Of a stretch of 64,000 nt of DNA, positions 51,059 to 62,295 are shown piece by piece. Both the position numbers and the translations under genes were made by a program. Source of the DNA: Clostridiales bacterium (GTDB lineage: Bacteria; Bacillota; Clostridia; Christensenellales; Borkfalkiaceae); assembly GCA_015055805.1 (NCBI GenBank), contig SVHN01000001.1, positions 62,001 to 126,000 of the forward strand, written 5' to 3'. How positions within the stretch are numbered: position 1 is the first letter of the stretch; every line of letters begins with the position of its first letter. Below the pieces are notes generated by a model. The model searched no databases. It was not told where the DNA came from and saw nothing but the letters and a program-made list of their open reading frames with translations.

Positions 51059-52306
51059 ATGAAAAAATATAAAATTGCCGTAGCGGGAACCGGCTACGTC
51101 GGGCTATCTATATCAGTTCTTTTAGCGCAGCGTAACACGGTTACAGCAGTTGACGTTATCCCGGAAAAAGTGGAAATGATCAACAACAAAAAGTCGCCCA
51201 TACAGGACGAATATATAGAAAAGTACCTTGCGGAAAAGGAACTTGATTTAACGGCAACACTTGATGCGGAATTAGCGTATAAAGACGCTGATTTTGTCGT
51301 GATTGCAGCACCTACTAATTATGACAGTCAGAAAAACTTTTTCGACACGTCTGCCGTAGAGAGCGTAATTCAACTGGTTATTAAGTATAATCCAAATGCG
51401 ATTATGGTTATAAAATCCACTATTCCCGTTGGGTTTACAGCATCGGTTAGAGAAAAGTATAATTGTGATAATATAATTTTTAGTCCTGAGTTTCTTAGAG
51501 AATCAAAAGCACTTTACGATAATCTTTATCCAAGTAGAATTATTGTCGGAACGGATATGAAAAATGACCGCCTTGTAAAAGCGGCGAATACTTTTGCAAC
51601 TCTTTTACAGGAAAGTGCAATCAAGGAAAACGTTGACACTTTAATAATGGGATATACCGAAGCCGAAGCGGTTAAGCTTTTTGCAAATACTTATCTTGCG
51701 CTACGAGTATCTTATTTTAACGAACTTGATACTTATGCAGAAATGAAAGGTCTTGACACCCAACAGATAATAAACGGTGTTTGTCTTGACCCAAGAATAG
51801 GCACTCATTATAACAACCCGTCGTTTGGCTATGGCGGATACTGTTTGCCCAAAGATACTAAGCAACTTCTTGCTAATTACGAAGACGTTCCGCAGAATAT
51901 GATGTCTGCGATAGTAGAATCAAACAGAACGCGTAAAGACTTTATTGCCGACCGAGTTCTTCGAATGGCAGGATACTATGGATACGAAGAAGATAACGAG
52001 TACAGTAAAGCGAAAGAAACGCCAGCTGTTATAGGTGTGTATCGCCTAACTATGAAAGCTGGCTCGGATAATTTCCGTCAGTCTTCTATTCAAGGCGTTA
52101 TGAAACGCATTAAAGCCAAAGGCGCAAGGGTGGTTATTTATGAACCAACTTTAACCGACGGCGATACTTTCTTTGGCAGTGAAATTGTAAACGATCTTGA
52201 GAAGTTTAAAGAAATTTGTAATGCTATAATAGCTAACAGATACGACGCGTGTCTTGATGACGTGTCGGAAAAAGTATATACGAGGGATATATTTAGACGA
52301 GACTAA
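51059..52306 (+). CDS. UDP-glucose/nucleotide-sugar 6-dehydrogenase
   Basis: 415 residues from the ATG at 51059, with GGAGAG 4-5 bases before it (an ATG at 51047 sits in front of that site). Oxidises UDP-glucose to UDP-glucuronate. Rossmann loop [26 protein letters not shown], and the catalytic Cys in [15 protein letters not shown]. It would supply glucuronate, an acidic sugar for the polysaccharide. Confidence 0.9.
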   Translation: MKKYKIAVAGTGYVGLSISVLLAQRNTVTAVDVIPEKVEMINNKKSPIQDEYIEKYLAEKELDLTATLDAELAYKDADFVVIAAPTNYDSQKNFFDTSAVESVIQLVIKYNPNAIMVIKSTIPVGFTASVREKYNCDNIIFSPEFLRESKALYDNLYPSRIIVGTDMKNDRLVKAANTFATLLQESAIKENVDTLIMGYTEAEAVKLFANTYLALRVSYFNELDTYAEMKGLDTQQIINGVCLDPRIGTHYNNPSFGYGGYCLPKDTKQLLANYEDVPQNMMSAIVESNRTRKDFIADRVLRMAGYYGYEEDNEYSKAKETPAVIGVYRLTMKAGSDNFRQSSIQGVMKRIKAKGARVVIYEPTLTDGDTFFGSEIVNDLEKFKEICNAIIANRYDACLDDVSEKVYTRDIFRRD

Positions 52307-52385
52307 GTGGTGTGATTTAATACGAACGGCTTGACAAAGGCGTATAAAAATATTAAACTTAAATAAATTGTTTGGAGAAAAATTT

Positions 52386-53543
52386 ATGGAACAAAAGTAT
52401 CAAAAAGAAATAGATTTAGGTAAAATGTTCAAGACTCTTGCAAAAAGATGGGTTGCGATTGTATTAGCATTTGTGATAGCACTTGTTGCTGGCGCGGCAG
52501 TAACTTTTTTAGCAACGTTTAGTAATAAAGTTTACGGCGTAGACCTTGACTTTTACTTTTATCAAATCCCCAACGTAGATAAGGACGGAAACAGTATAAT
52601 CGGAACGCCTATTGAGTATGACGATAGCACTATGAATATGATATATCAAAATATCAGTTCTCAAAGTTTTATCGAGGCAATCTTTTGCGAAAATGGAATT
52701 CCCAAATCCGAAGGTGAAACCGATCAAGATATGCTTAATGCAATCAATCTTGCAAATGAAAAGACAGCTGAACTAGATACGGCAAGAAAGAATCTGGCAA
52801 AAACGGCACTGGAACTCACCGTGGCAAAGAAAGCGACGGTTACCGCTAAATCGTCTTTTGATACGGAAAAAGCCGATTATGATGCAGCTCGCTCAGAATA
52901 TAATAATGCATTGCAGGCCAACGCAACGGCTAGTACGCCAATTGTTTCTGATGAAGTTATGAAGGCTTTAAGTGATAGCCTTAACGAACAGAAAACGAAA
53001 TATAATCAAGCGAAAGTGGCTTACGACAACTCTGTTAAAGAAACGCAAAGAGTAGAGAGTGCTTACGAAGTCTGCAAGCAAGAGATAATTAATCTCAATA
53101 AGGAAGTAAGAGACGCTAAATCTTCTGCAATGGCGTTAAAGAGGAAACAGGCGGCGTTTAACGAAGAAGTAAAAGACGCGGCAAAATCAATAACGGTATC
53201 CTATGCAGATAAAAATGGTGAAATCAAATCAACTATCCGTGTAAGTATAGCAGTTGATAAAAAGATTGCAAACAGCGAAGAATTTGCAAAAAAACTTGCC
53301 GAAAGAGTAAAACAAGAATTGCCGAACTTTATAGTAGAGAAAGTAGACTATGCAACTGCAAATTGTGAACTCACTAACGTTTTAGATGAAGTCGAACAAG
53401 TAAATAAGAAAGACTTGATAATGACTCCCGTTAAGATCGGGCTAATAGCAGGTGTTGTTGCGTTAGTCGTTGCTTGCGTGGTGGTTGCGGTTAAAAATAA
53501 GCAGGAATTCGTTGTTTTAGTCCCTTACGACACCGAAGAATAA
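52386..53543 (+). CDS. Wzz-like chain-length / co-polymerase protein
   Basis: 385 residues from the ATG at 52386 with TTGGAG 8 bases before it. A membrane helix near residues 20-45 (WVAIVLAFVIALVAGAAVTFL), a long outside part with coiled coil (about 110-250, many Ala, Lys, Glu), a second helix at 350-372 and a short cytoplasmic tail. This is the Wzz/YveK architecture that sets polysaccharide length. No Pro-rich PCP motif and no tyrosine kinase partner are seen. It is followed by a terminator, so the locus ends here. Confidence 0.75.
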   Translation: MEQKYQKEIDLGKMFKTLAKRWVAIVLAFVIALVAGAAVTFLATFSNKVYGVDLDFYFYQIPNVDKDGNSIIGTPIEYDDSTMNMIYQNISSQSFIEAIFCENGIPKSEGETDQDMLNAINLANEKTAELDTARKNLAKTALELTVAKKATVTAKSSFDTEKADYDAARSEYNNALQANATASTPIVSDEVMKALSDSLNEQKTKYNQAKVAYDNSVKETQRVESAYEVCKQEIINLNKEVRDAKSSAMALKRKQAAFNEEVKDAAKSITVSYADKNGEIKSTIRVSIAVDKKIANSEEFAKKLAERVKQELPNFIVEKVDYATANCELTNVLDEVEQVNKKDLIMTPVKIGLIAGVVALVVACVVVAVKNKQEFVVLVPYDTEE

Positions 53544-53555
53544 TGAATAAAATCA

Positions 53556-53591
53556 ATCGAGCATCGTTAAAATTTGCGATGCTCGATTTTT
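53556..53591 (+). terminator. Intrinsic terminator of the polysaccharide locus
   Basis: A perfect 11-bp stem, 53556-53566 with 53577-53587, and a short T run. The pyrimidine promoter follows. Confidence 0.9.
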
Positions 53592-53649
53592 AACGAAAGG
53601 TAATAAATTAAAATAAGTTTTCTTTCGGGCAAAAACTTTCCCCATATTC

Positions 53650-53678
53650 TTGACATTATAACTTTTAAATGTTATCCT
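53650..53678 (+). promoter_or_regulatory. Sigma-A promoter of the pyrimidine operon
   Basis: TTGACA (53650-53655), 17-base spacer, TATCCT (53673-53678). Start point expected near 53685, just before the PyrR-binding segment. Confidence 0.8.
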
Positions 53679-53699
53679 ATAAAAGATAAAAATAAATCT

Positions 53700-53801
53700 T
53701 TAATTCGGTACAGAGAGACCGACAAGGTTTTAATAGAGATCCAACGGGCAAGCCCGTGGTGCGTAGCTACAATGAGCCTTGCTTTTTGCACGGCTTTTTT
53801 T
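53700..53801 (+). promoter_or_regulatory. PyrR-type pyrimidine attenuator
   Basis: CGGT-ACAGAGAG-ACCG (53706-53721) is a hairpin whose loop and flanking GACAAGGTT match the PyrR-binding anti-antiterminator of Gram-positive bacteria. Further on lie ACGGGC/GCCCGT and a terminator, AGCCTTGC (53775-53782) with GCACGGCT (53788-53795) and a T run. With UMP bound, PyrR would stabilise the first hairpin and allow termination. The pyrR gene is not in this window. Confidence 0.85.
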
Positions 53802-53820
53802 CTTAAATAAAGGAGAAACA

Positions 53821-55077
53821 ATGGACTGCATACTAAAAAATGGTACGGTTTATATTGACGATAATTTTATAAAGACTGACCTTACGATTTTAAAGGGGAA
53901 AGTTTTCCTTTCTGCCCCCATAGAAGTATCTTCTTTTAAAGTTATCGATTGTTCAGGACTTCATATTTTCCCCGGTTTCGTTGACGTGCACGTGCACCTT
54001 CGCGAGCCGGGTTTTTCATATAAGGAAACAATTGCAAGCGGAACGAAGGCGGCGGCTAGCGCAGGATACGGCGCAGTTTTTTCTATGCCTAACTTAAATC
54101 CCGTACCCGACAGTCTTGAACACTTAAAAATTCAGCAAGATATAATCAAAAAAGACGCCGTTATATCTGTATATCCCTTAGCGTCGATCACCGCAGGTGA
54201 AAAAGGCGAAAAACTTTCGGATATGGAAGAACTGAGCAGAGAAGTTTTAGGTTTTTCAGACGACGGACGAGGCGTTCAAACCGAAAGCATGATGAAACGC
54301 GCAATGGAAATAGCAAAGGCAAACGACAAAATAATTGTTGCGCATTGTGAAGACGATTCCTTGCTTAACGGCGGATATATTCACGACGGTGAATACGCTA
54401 AGGAGCACGGACATAAAGGCATTTGTTCGGCAAGCGAATACAAGCAGGTCGAAAGAGATATCGAACTAGTAAAAGAAGTTGGGGTAAAATACCACGTCTG
54501 CCACGTCTCTGCAAAAGAGAGTGTTGCGGCGATAAGAAAAGCAAGGCAGGAAGGTGTAGATATTACCGCAGAAACAGGTCCGCACTACTTGGTTTTAGAC
54601 GACTCAATGCTTGAAGAAAAAGGCGGATTTAAGATGAATCCACCTATACGCGCAAAAGATGATAGAGCCGCGCTGATAGAAGGCATCAAAGACGGTACGA
54701 TCTCAATGATAGCAACCGACCACGCGCCGCACTCGGCAGAAGAAAAGAGTAAAGGCTTAAAGAGCCTAAACGGAATCGTGGGGATAGAAACGGCTTTTCC
54801 GATAATATATACCGAATTCGTTAAAAAGGGAATAATCACTTTAGAAAAAGCCATAGAACTTATGAGCGTAAATCCGTCCAAACGGTTTGGGCTTAACGTT
54901 GAGATCAAGGAAGGGAACGATGCAACCCTTTGCGTGTACGATTTAGATAGAGAATACACGATAAACCCCGAAGAGTTTAATTCAAAAGGCAGAAGTACCC
55001 CGTTTGAAGGTTGGAAAGTCAACGGAAAATGCCTAATGACCTTCCATAAAGGCGAACTCGTTTGGGAAAGCAAATAA
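53821..55077 (+). CDS. pyrC: Dihydroorotase
   Basis: 418 residues, start ATG at 53821 with AAAGGAG 6 bases upstream; a longer frame from a TTG at 53779 begins inside the terminator hairpin and is rejected. Closes carbamoyl aspartate to dihydroorotate. Type I: DVHVHLREPGFSYKET (first zinc pair), AHCEDDS, HVCHVS, and the late ATDHAPHSAEEK with the catalytic Asp. First gene of the operon. Confidence 0.96.
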   Translation: MDCILKNGTVYIDDNFIKTDLTILKGKVFLSAPIEVSSFKVIDCSGLHIFPGFVDVHVHLREPGFSYKETIASGTKAAASAGYGAVFSMPNLNPVPDSLEHLKIQQDIIKKDAVISVYPLASITAGEKGEKLSDMEELSREVLGFSDDGRGVQTESMMKRAMEIAKANDKIIVAHCEDDSLLNGGYIHDGEYAKEHGHKGICSASEYKQVERDIELVKEVGVKYHVCHVSAKESVAAIRKARQEGVDITAETGPHYLVLDDSMLEEKGGFKMNPPIRAKDDRAALIEGIKDGTISMIATDHAPHSAEEKSKGLKSLNGIVGIETAFPIIYTEFVKKGIITLEKAIELMSVNPSKRFGLNVEIKEGNDATLCVYDLDREYTINPEEFNSKGRSTPFEGWKVNGKCLMTFHKGELVWESK

Positions 55078-55160
55078 GAAAAAGAAAATAATCAATTAAA
55101 TTAGATAATAAAAATAAAAAAATATAACGATATACAGTATTGAATAAGGAGAAAAAGGTT

Positions 55161-58100
55161 ATGCCAAAGAGGACTGACATCAAAAAAGTTTTGGTTATAG
55201 GAAGTGGCCCGATAATAATCGGACAAGCGGCAGAGTTTGACTACGCAGGAACACAGGCTTGCTTAGCACTCAAAGAAGAAGGCTACGAAGTAATACTTTG
55301 TAACTCTAACCCAGCAACGATAATGACCGATACCACCATAGCGGACAAGGTATATATGGAGCCGTTGACGCTTGAATACGTAGCAAAAATTCTTAGATAT
55401 GAGCGTCCCGACGCAATAATTCCCGGACTTGGCGGTCAGACCGGCTTAAACCTTGCAATGCAGCTTGATAAAAAAGGCGTACTTGCAGAGTGCCACGTTG
55501 AACTTTTGGGAACTAACTCAAAGAGTATTGAAAGGGCGGAAGATAGAGAACTGTTTAAGGAAATGTGTGAATCTATCGGCGAACCTGTAATACAGTCGGA
55601 GATAACTTATAGCATAGAAGAGGCAAAAGAAGCAGCAAGACGAATCGGCTATCCCGTCGTGCTACGTCCTGCATTTACACTCGGCGGAACGGGCGGCGGA
55701 TTTGCTGACAACGACGAAGAGTTAGAACAGATTATGAAAAACGCCCTTAAACTTTCACCCGTACGTCAAGTACTCGTTGAAAAGAGCGTAAAGGGCTATA
55801 AAGAAATCGAGTTTGAAGTTATGCGTGATAGCGCAGATAACGCCATAACCATATGCGGTATGGAAAATATCGACCCTGTCGGCGTGCATACTGGTGACTC
55901 GATAGTCGTTGCGCCTATACTTTCACTTAACGACCACGACTTAAAAATGCTCAACGATTCAGCAATCAAGATTATAAGAGAATTAAAGATTGAAGGTGGC
56001 TGTAACGTTCAGTTTGCGCTAAATCCAAATTCTAGCGAATACTACCTAATCGAAGTAAACCCGAGAGTTTCGCGTTCTTCTGCGCTTGCATCAAAAGCCA
56101 GCGGCTATCCTATCGCAAAGGTAACGGCAAAAGTTGCGCTCGGTATGAACCTTGACGAAATCCACGTTTCAGGAACGACGGCAGACCATGAACCTGTGCT
56201 TGACTACGTGGTTGCTAAATTCCCCAGATTCCCGTTCGATAAGTTTACTTCGGCATCAAACGTTTTGGGAACGCAGATGAAAGCAACGGGCGAAGTAATG
56301 GGAATAGGAACTAACCTAGCAGAGTGTATGCTTAAATCGGTAAGGTCGTTAGAAACGGGCGTTTGCCATTTCCATCTCGCTAAATTCGACGATATGAAAA
56401 CGTCAGATATTATTGACTACCTTAAAGAGTTTAAGGCAGACAATATCTTTGCTGTTACCGAACTTTTAAGGCGCGGAATAAGCGTTGAAGAATTACATGA
56501 AATAACCAAGATAACCGAACTTTTCTTAGAAACTATTAAGACCATCGTTGAAATGGAAAACATCTTAAAAGAAAAGAAAGGCGATGCTAGGGTACTTAAA
56601 GGCGCGAAAGCACTTGGTTTTTCAGATGCGTTCATAGCCAAACTTTGGGATATGAAAGAAATCGAAGTAAGCGCATTGCGTAAAGAAAACGGTATAACGC
56701 CTATCTATAAAATGGTAGATACTTTGCATAGCGGCGCGTATATTCCTTACTTCTATTCAACGTACGCTATCCATGAAACTAAGCACGACTCAATCATAAC
56801 CGACAAAGAAAAATCGGTAGTTTTGGGAAGTGGTCCGATAAGAATAGGACAGGGCGTAGAGTTTGACTATTCGACCGTACACGCCGTAAAAACCATAAAA
56901 GAAAGCGGCTTAGAGGCTATAATAATAAACAACAACCCCGAAACGGTATCAACCGATTACACGGTTAGTGATAAGCTTTACTTTGAACCGCTCACCGTTG
57001 AAGACGTTATGAGCGTAATCGAGTTTGAAAACCCGATGGGTGTTATCGCATCACTTGGCGGACAAACGGCAATCAACCTTGCAGAGCCGATTATGGAACG
57101 CGGGGCAAAGATAATAGGTACTGACTGCGAAGCAATAAACAACGCCGAAGATAGGGACGCGTTTGAAAAGATCATGACAAGGCTTGGTATTCCGCAACCT
57201 AAGGGACAAGCGGTGTTCAGCGTTGAAGACGGCGTTAAAGTAGCAGAAGAGATAGGTTATCCCGTACTCGTTCGTCCGTCGTACGTTTTAGGCGGAAGAG
57301 CAATGCAGATAGTAGGCAACGAGCAGGGCTTGCGCACCTACCTTAAAACGGCGGTTGATATAAGCGAAGATCACCCCATACTCGTTGATAAATATATCGT
57401 GGGTAAAGAACTTGAAATTGACGCAGTTTGCGACGGTAAGGACGTATTTATCCCAGGCATAATGGAACTTATCGAAAGAACGGGCGTACACTCAGGCGAC
57501 TCAATAAGCGTATATCCCACCTTCTCGGTATCTGAAAAAGCAAAGCAGACTATACTTGAATACGGTAAGAAGTTGGGGCTTGGAATAGGCATAGTAGGAC
57601 TTTATAATATCCAGTTCATAGTAGACAAGAACGAAGACGTTTACGTAATCGAAGTAAACCCAAGATCATCAAGAACCGTTCCTTTCCTATCCAAATCAAC
57701 TGGTTACAGCTTAGCAGATATCGGTACTAGAGTAATACTCGGCAAGAGCCTTAAAGAACAGGGCATAACCGAACTTTACCCCGAAGAGAAAAAGCGTTGG
57801 TACGTAAAAGCACCTGCGTTCTCGTTCTCAAAACTAAGAGGCTTAGACGCATACCTTTCACCCGAAATGAAATCTACGGGTGAAGCGATAGGCTACGACG
57901 ATAAACTAACCCGCGCGTTATATAAAGCACTTCAAGCGTCGGGTATGAACGTAATGAACTACGGAACGCTATTCGTGTCTGTTGCGGATTGTGACAAGGA
58001 AGAGGCGTTGCCACTCGTTAGAAGATTCTATAACCTTGGATTTAATATCGAGGCTACAAAGGGCACGGCAAACTTCCTTAAAGAAAACGGTATAAGAACT

Positions 58101-58343
58101 AGAATAAAGGCAAAAATTAGTGAGGGTAGTGAAGAAATTCTTAATTCCATACGCCGTGGATACGTTACCTACGTAATAAGCACGCGTGACGTAAATTCAC
58201 TCGGCGAAGCGAGCGACGGATATCAGATAAGACGCGCAGCGGTTGAGAACAACGTAACGATGTTTACTGCTCTCGATACGGTAAGAGTACTTCTTGACGT
58301 TTTAGAAGAAACTACGCTCTGCATATCCACCATAGACGCTTAA
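55161..58343 (+). CDS. carB: Carbamoyl-phosphate synthase large subunit
   Basis: 1060 residues from the ATG at 55161 (AAGGAG upstream). Two homologous ATP-grasp halves: first from KKVLVIGSGPIIIGQAAEFDYAGTQ, second from KSVVLGSGPIRIGQGVEFDYSTVHAV. NPRVSRSSALASKA and NPRSSRTVPFLSK mark the active sites, and a C-terminal regulatory MGS-like domain ends the protein. The partner glutaminase carA, which supplies ammonia from glutamine, is not next to it; 83 AT-rich bases separate it from pyrC. Confidence 0.97.
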   Translation: MPKRTDIKKVLVIGSGPIIIGQAAEFDYAGTQACLALKEEGYEVILCNSNPATIMTDTTIADKVYMEPLTLEYVAKILRYERPDAIIPGLGGQTGLNLAMQLDKKGVLAECHVELLGTNSKSIERAEDRELFKEMCESIGEPVIQSEITYSIEEAKEAARRIGYPVVLRPAFTLGGTGGGFADNDEELEQIMKNALKLSPVRQVLVEKSVKGYKEIEFEVMRDSADNAITICGMENIDPVGVHTGDSIVVAPILSLNDHDLKMLNDSAIKIIRELKIEGGCNVQFALNPNSSEYYLIEVNPRVSRSSALASKASGYPIAKVTAKVALGMNLDEIHVSGTTADHEPVLDYVVAKFPRFPFDKFTSASNVLGTQMKATGEVMGIGTNLAECMLKSVRSLETGVCHFHLAKFDDMKTSDIIDYLKEFKADNIFAVTELLRRGISVEELHEITKITELFLETIKTIVEMENILKEKKGDARVLKGAKALGFSDAFIAKLWDMKEIEVSALRKENGITPIYKMVDTLHSGAYIPYFYSTYAIHETKHDSIITDKEKSVVLGSGPIRIGQGVEFDYSTVHAVKTIKESGLEAIIINNNPETVSTDYTVSDKLYFEPLTVEDVMSVIEFENPMGVIASLGGQTAINLAEPIMERGAKIIGTDCEAINNAEDRDAFEKIMTRLGIPQPKGQAVFSVEDGVKVAEEIGYPVLVRPSYVLGGRAMQIVGNEQGLRTYLKTAVDISEDHPILVDKYIVGKELEIDAVCDGKDVFIPGIMELIERTGVHSGDSISVYPTFSVSEKAKQTILEYGKKLGLGIGIVGLYNIQFIVDKNEDVYVIEVNPRSSRTVPFLSKSTGYSLADIGTRVILGKSLKEQGITELYPEEKKRWYVKAPAFSFSKLRGLDAYLSPEMKSTGEAIGYDDKLTRALYKALQASGMNVMNYGTLFVSVADCDKEEALPLVRRFYNLGFNIEATKGTANFLKENGIRTRIKAKISEGSEEILNSIRRGYVTYVISTRDVNSLGEASDGYQIRRAAVENNVTMFTALDTVRVLLDVLEETTLCISTIDA

Positions 58344-58366
58344 AAGAAAAAACAAGGAGAACGACT

Positions 58367-59101
58367 TTGAAACAAGGATTTTTTACTGTTTTAACTAATG
58401 AACAACTGACCGATTCGGTATATAAAATGACCTTATCGGGCGACACGAGCGCAATCGAACGCCCCGGTCAGTTTGTAAATATTCAGCTAGACGGATTGTT
58501 TTTAAGAAGACCTATATCGGTGTGCGACTACGAAGACGGCAAACTTACCATAATATATAAAGTAGTAGGCAAAGGCACGGAACAAATGGCGGCAATGGAC
58601 GAAGGCAAGTTCCTTGACGTGCTAACTGGACTTGGCAACGGCTATTTTACCGATTTTAGTGGCGAAAAACCCTTGCTAATCGGCGGAGGCGTAGGTGTTC
58701 CACCCCTTTATAACTTAGCAAAAACACTATTAAAGGAAGGAAAGAAACCCACCGTTATCTTAGGTTTTAATACGAAAAAAGAAGTTTTCTATGAACAAGA
58801 ATTTAAGTCGCTCGGCGTAAACGTACTCGTTACTACTGCGGACGGCAGTTACGGCATAAAAGGGTTCGTTACCGACGCGGTAAAGGAAGTTGGGGAATAC
58901 ACTTACGTATATACCTGCGGACCAGAACCTATGCTTAAAGCGGTGTATAATGCGACTACCACTAGCGGTGAGTATTCGTTTGAAGAGCGTATGGGCTGCG
59001 GCTTTGGCGCGTGCATGGGTTGTTCGTGTAAAACCAAGTACGGTAATAAGCGTATCTGTAAAGACGGCCCCGTGCTTATAAAGGAGGAAATTATATGGTA
59101 A
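58367..59101 (+). CDS. pyrK: Dihydroorotate dehydrogenase electron transfer subunit
   Basis: 244 residues, TTG start with AAGGAG upstream. PyrK carries FAD and a 2Fe-2S cluster and links PyrD to NAD. FAD-binding RPISVCDYE, the NAD-binding LIGGGVGVPPLYNLA, and the cluster ligands in GCGFGACMGCSC...RICKDGP. It overlaps pyrD by 7 bases, which fits the two-subunit class 1B enzyme. Confidence 0.96.
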   Translation: MKQGFFTVLTNEQLTDSVYKMTLSGDTSAIERPGQFVNIQLDGLFLRRPISVCDYEDGKLTIIYKVVGKGTEQMAAMDEGKFLDVLTGLGNGYFTDFSGEKPLLIGGGVGVPPLYNLAKTLLKEGKKPTVILGFNTKKEVFYEQEFKSLGVNVLVTTADGSYGIKGFVTDAVKEVGEYTYVYTCGPEPMLKAVYNATTTSGEYSFEERMGCGFGACMGCSCKTKYGNKRICKDGPVLIKEEIIW

Positions 59102-60009
59102 ATACTAAGGTCAGCCTTTGCGGCGTAGAACTTTCAAACCCTGTAATTCCAGCGAGCGGAACTTTTGGGTTCGGCTATGAATTTAACGAGATATACGATA
59201 TAAATATTCTCGGCGCAATATCCATTAAAGGAACAACAAAAGAACCAAGATTTGGAAACCCCACGCCAAGAATAGCGGAGTGCACTTCTGGACTTATCAA
59301 CTCAATCGGACTTCAAAACCCCGGTATTGACGCAGTAATAAGTAAAGAAATTCCAAGACTTAGAGAAGTATACCATAAACCGATTATATCAAATATAAGC
59401 GGCTTTTCGGTGGACGAATACGTTGAGTGCTGTGAAAAAATAAACGCGGTTAAAGACGTCGATATTATCGAAGTAAACGTAAGTTGTCCAAACGTCCATA
59501 ACGGCGGTATGAGTTTTGGTACAGAGCCAAAGAACGTCGAAATGGTAACCAAAGCGGTTAAAAAGGTAACCGATAAACCTGTGTTTATAAAACTAACGCC
59601 TAACGTAACCGATATAGTATCAATAGCGAAAGCGTGTGAGCAGGGCGGAGCAGACGGCGTAAGTTTAATCAATACTTCCCAAGGTTTAAGGGTCAACTTA
59701 AAGACCAGAAGACCGGTTATAGCAAACAAGATCGGCGGATTTTCGGGACGCGCAATATTCCCGATCGCAATGAAAATGGTATATCAGGTTTACGCCGCCG
59801 TAAAACTTCCTATTATGGGAATAGGTGGCGTTGCAACGGCTGAAGACGTTTTAGAAATGATGATGGCAGGAGCAACGGCGGTACAGGTCGGCGCGGAAAA
59901 CCTTGTTAATCCCTATGCGTGCAGAGATATAATAAATAATCTTCCAAGGGTAATGGAAAAATACGGAATCAAAGATTTAAATGAAATAATAGGAGAGGCG
60001 CACAAATGA
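59095..60009 (+). CDS. pyrD: Dihydroorotate dehydrogenase, catalytic subunit (class 1B)
   Basis: 304 residues, FMN TIM barrel. Oxidises dihydroorotate to orotate. [36 protein letters not shown] with the catalytic Cys, [11 protein letters not shown] and [19 protein letters not shown]. Pairs with PyrK in a class 1B complex using NAD. Four bases overlap with pyrF. Confidence 0.97.
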   Translation: MVNTKVSLCGVELSNPVIPASGTFGFGYEFNEIYDINILGAISIKGTTKEPRFGNPTPRIAECTSGLINSIGLQNPGIDAVISKEIPRLREVYHKPIISNISGFSVDEYVECCEKINAVKDVDIIEVNVSCPNVHNGGMSFGTEPKNVEMVTKAVKKVTDKPVFIKLTPNVTDIVSIAKACEQGGADGVSLINTSQGLRVNLKTRRPVIANKIGGFSGRAIFPIAMKMVYQVYAAVKLPIMGIGGVATAEDVLEMMMAGATAVQVGAENLVNPYACRDIINNLPRVMEKYGIKDLNEIIGEAHK

Positions 60010-60707
60010 AAAAAGACGTAATTATAGCTTGTGATTTTAATAGCAAGGAACAACTTTTTGATTTTTTGGATAAGTTTTCGGACAGCGAAAAACCCTACTT
60101 AAAAGTAGGTATGGAATTGTTTTACGCCGGCGGAGTGGAGATCGTTAAAGAGATTAAACGCCGTGGTCATAAAATATTTTTGGACTTAAAACTTCACGAT
60201 ATTCCTAACACCGTAAAAAAGGCGATGGCAGTATTGTCTGGATACGACGTTGATATGGTCAACCTTCACGCAGCAGGCGGTTCGGTTATGATGAAAGGCG
60301 CGTTAGAAGGCTTGACGAGAGCGGACGGAACAAGGCCGCTACTCATTGCAGTAACCCAGCTTACTAGCACCAACCAAGAACTTATGACCAACGAACTTTT
60401 AATAGATAAGCCCTTGGACGAAGTAGTTATGAGCTACGCTAAAAACGCCAAAGACTGCGGTCTTGACGGTATAGTTTGTTCACCCTTAGAGGCTGGAAAG
60501 GTTAAAGGCGTTTGTGGCAAAGAATTTTTGACCATAACCCCAGGTATCCGCCTAGCAGGCGACGCAGTAGGCGACCAGAAAAGAGTTACCACCCCTGCGC
60601 TTGCAAGGGAGTTGGGGTCTGACTACATAGTCGTTGGACGTTCAATAACGGGCGCAGAAGATCCCGTTAAAGCATACAGAAAATGTGTTGAAGAATTTTT
60701 AGGATAA
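60006..60707 (+). CDS. pyrF: Orotidine 5'-phosphate decarboxylase
   Basis: 233 residues. Last step to UMP. The catalytic KxDxK set is in [17 protein letters not shown], and the C-terminal phosphate site in TPGIRL and [14 protein letters not shown]. Short form, as in Bacilli. ATG overlaps the pyrD stop (ATGA). Confidence 0.96.
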   Translation: MKKDVIIACDFNSKEQLFDFLDKFSDSEKPYLKVGMELFYAGGVEIVKEIKRRGHKIFLDLKLHDIPNTVKKAMAVLSGYDVDMVNLHAAGGSVMMKGALEGLTRADGTRPLLIAVTQLTSTNQELMTNELLIDKPLDEVVMSYAKNAKDCGLDGIVCSPLEAGKVKGVCGKEFLTITPGIRLAGDAVGDQKRVTTPALARELGSDYIVVGRSITGAEDPVKAYRKCVEEFLG

Positions 60708-60719
60708 GGAGATATACAA

Positions 60720-61358
60720 ATGGAAACGGCAAAGAAAGTTGCAGAGAATTTATTGAAAATCAAAGCGGTGTTTTTACGCCCTGACGAGCCCTTTATTTGG
60801 GCAAGCGGAATAAAGAGTCCCATATACTGTGATAACCGTCTTATTCTTACCGCGCCTGAGGCAAGGGACGTAGTTGAGAACGCTATTGCAGAAACGGTTA
60901 AAAAGGAATATCCCGATGCAGAAGCACTTTTCGGCACTAGCACGGCTGGTATTGCTCACGCAGCAATCGCAGGTCACCTTCTCGGTATGCCTATGGGTTA
61001 CGTTCGCGGCAGTAGCAAGGACCACGGCAGAAACAATAAGATCGAAGGAAAATTAGAACCGGGTACAAAGGTCGTAGTAGTAGAAGACCTTATTTCTACT
61101 GGCGGTAGTTGTATAGACGTAGTCGACGCGCTTAGAGAAGCAGGCGCAGAAGTTTTAGGTATCGTTAGTATTTATACTTACGGCATGAAGAAAGGCTTAG
61201 AGAGATTGAAAGAGGCAAACGTTAAAAACGTAAGCCTTACCGATTTTGACACGGTAATTGCAGTAGCCGCTGAAACCGGTTACATAAAGGCAAGTGACGT
61301 GGAAAGACTCAAAGCGTTTAGGGATAACCCCTCTGACGAAAGCTGGATAAAAGCGTAA
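60720..61358 (+). CDS. pyrE: Orotate phosphoribosyltransferase
   Basis: 212 residues. Couples orotate with PRPP to OMP. The PRPP motif is [21 protein letters not shown]; the flexible loop region is [22 protein letters not shown] 6 bases upstream. The longer Firmicutes-type protein with C-terminal helix. Confidence 0.95.
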   Translation: METAKKVAENLLKIKAVFLRPDEPFIWASGIKSPIYCDNRLILTAPEARDVVENAIAETVKKEYPDAEALFGTSTAGIAHAAIAGHLLGMPMGYVRGSSKDHGRNNKIEGKLEPGTKVVVVEDLISTGGSCIDVVDALREAGAEVLGIVSIYTYGMKKGLERLKEANVKNVSLTDFDTVIAVAAETGYIKASDVERLKAFRDNPSDESWIKA

Positions 61359-61369
61359 GGGGAAAGGTT

Positions 61370-62284
61370 ATGAAAAGTTTACTTGCAATCACAGATTTTT
61401 CAGTAAAAGAAATCGACGAGCTTATCGCCGTTGCCGAAGACATAAAGAAAAATCCCGCAGCATATCAGGAAAAGTGCAAGTATAAAAAACTTGCCACCCT
61501 ATTTTTCGAGCCGTCCACCAGAACGAGGTTGTCTTTTGAATCGGCAATGCTCTCTCTTGGCGGAAGTGTGCTCGGCTTTTCCGACGCAAACAGCAGTTCT
61601 GCATCAAAGGGCGAAAGCGTAGCAGATACTATAAGGGTCGTAAGCTGTTATTCAGACATAATAGCAATGCGTCACCCCAAAGAGGGCGCGCCGCTCGTAG
61701 CGGCAAACTATGCTAGTGTACCTGTTATAAACGCAGGTGACGGCGGACATAATCACCCCACTCAAACGTTAGCGGACCTACTAACTATTAAGACTGAAAA
61801 GGGAAGACTTAATAACCTTACCGTAGGTTTTTGCGGAGACTTAAAGTTTGGAAGAACGGTGCACTCACTTATTCAGGCACTTGCTAGATATACAGGGATA
61901 AAGATCGTGCTTATATCCCCGAAAGAACTTAATATCCCCGATTACGTTAAGTCCGACGTTATGGATAAAAACGGTATGAAGTACGAAGAAACGACAAGCC
62001 TAGAAGAGGCAATGCCTAAGCTCGACGTGCTTTATATGACTAGGGTTCAGAAAGAAAGGTTCTTTAACGAAGACGATTACGTAAGACTTAAAGACAGTTA
62101 TATTTTAACGTTAGATAAACTAAGCAACGCTAAAGAAGACATGTGCATACTTCACCCGCTACCTAGGGTAAACGAGATTGCCGTTGACGTGGATAACGAC
62201 AAGCGCGCTTGCTACTTTAAGCAGGTTGCAAACGGCAGACTTATGAGAATGGCGTTAATCTTAAAACTTCTAGGGATAAAATAG
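61370..62284 (+). CDS. pyrB: Aspartate carbamoyltransferase, catalytic subunit
   Basis: 304 residues. Makes carbamoyl aspartate. [15 protein letters not shown] is the carbamoyl-phosphate site, [17 protein letters not shown] and [14 protein letters not shown] complete the active site. The length and pairing with pyrI show the E. coli-like regulated dodecamer rather than the stand-alone Bacillus trimer. Confidence 0.97.
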   Translation: MKSLLAITDFSVKEIDELIAVAEDIKKNPAAYQEKCKYKKLATLFFEPSTRTRLSFESAMLSLGGSVLGFSDANSSSASKGESVADTIRVVSCYSDIIAMRHPKEGAPLVAANYASVPVINAGDGGHNHPTQTLADLLTIKTEKGRLNNLTVGFCGDLKFGRTVHSLIQALARYTGIKIVLISPKELNIPDYVKSDVMDKNGMKYEETTSLEEAMPKLDVLYMTRVQKERFFNEDDYVRLKDSYILTLDKLSNAKEDMCILHPLPRVNEIAVDVDNDKRACYFKQVANGRLMRMALILKLLGIK

Positions 62285-62295
62285 GGGGAATAATC

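Noticed and set aside
53779..53820. TTG start for dihydroorotase upstream of the ATG
   Set aside because: It falls in the attenuator terminator and its T run; the ATG at 53821 has an ideal ribosome binding site.
54585..55073. 162-codon minus-strand open frame inside pyrC
   Set aside because: Shadow of dihydroorotase, whose motifs are complete on the plus strand.
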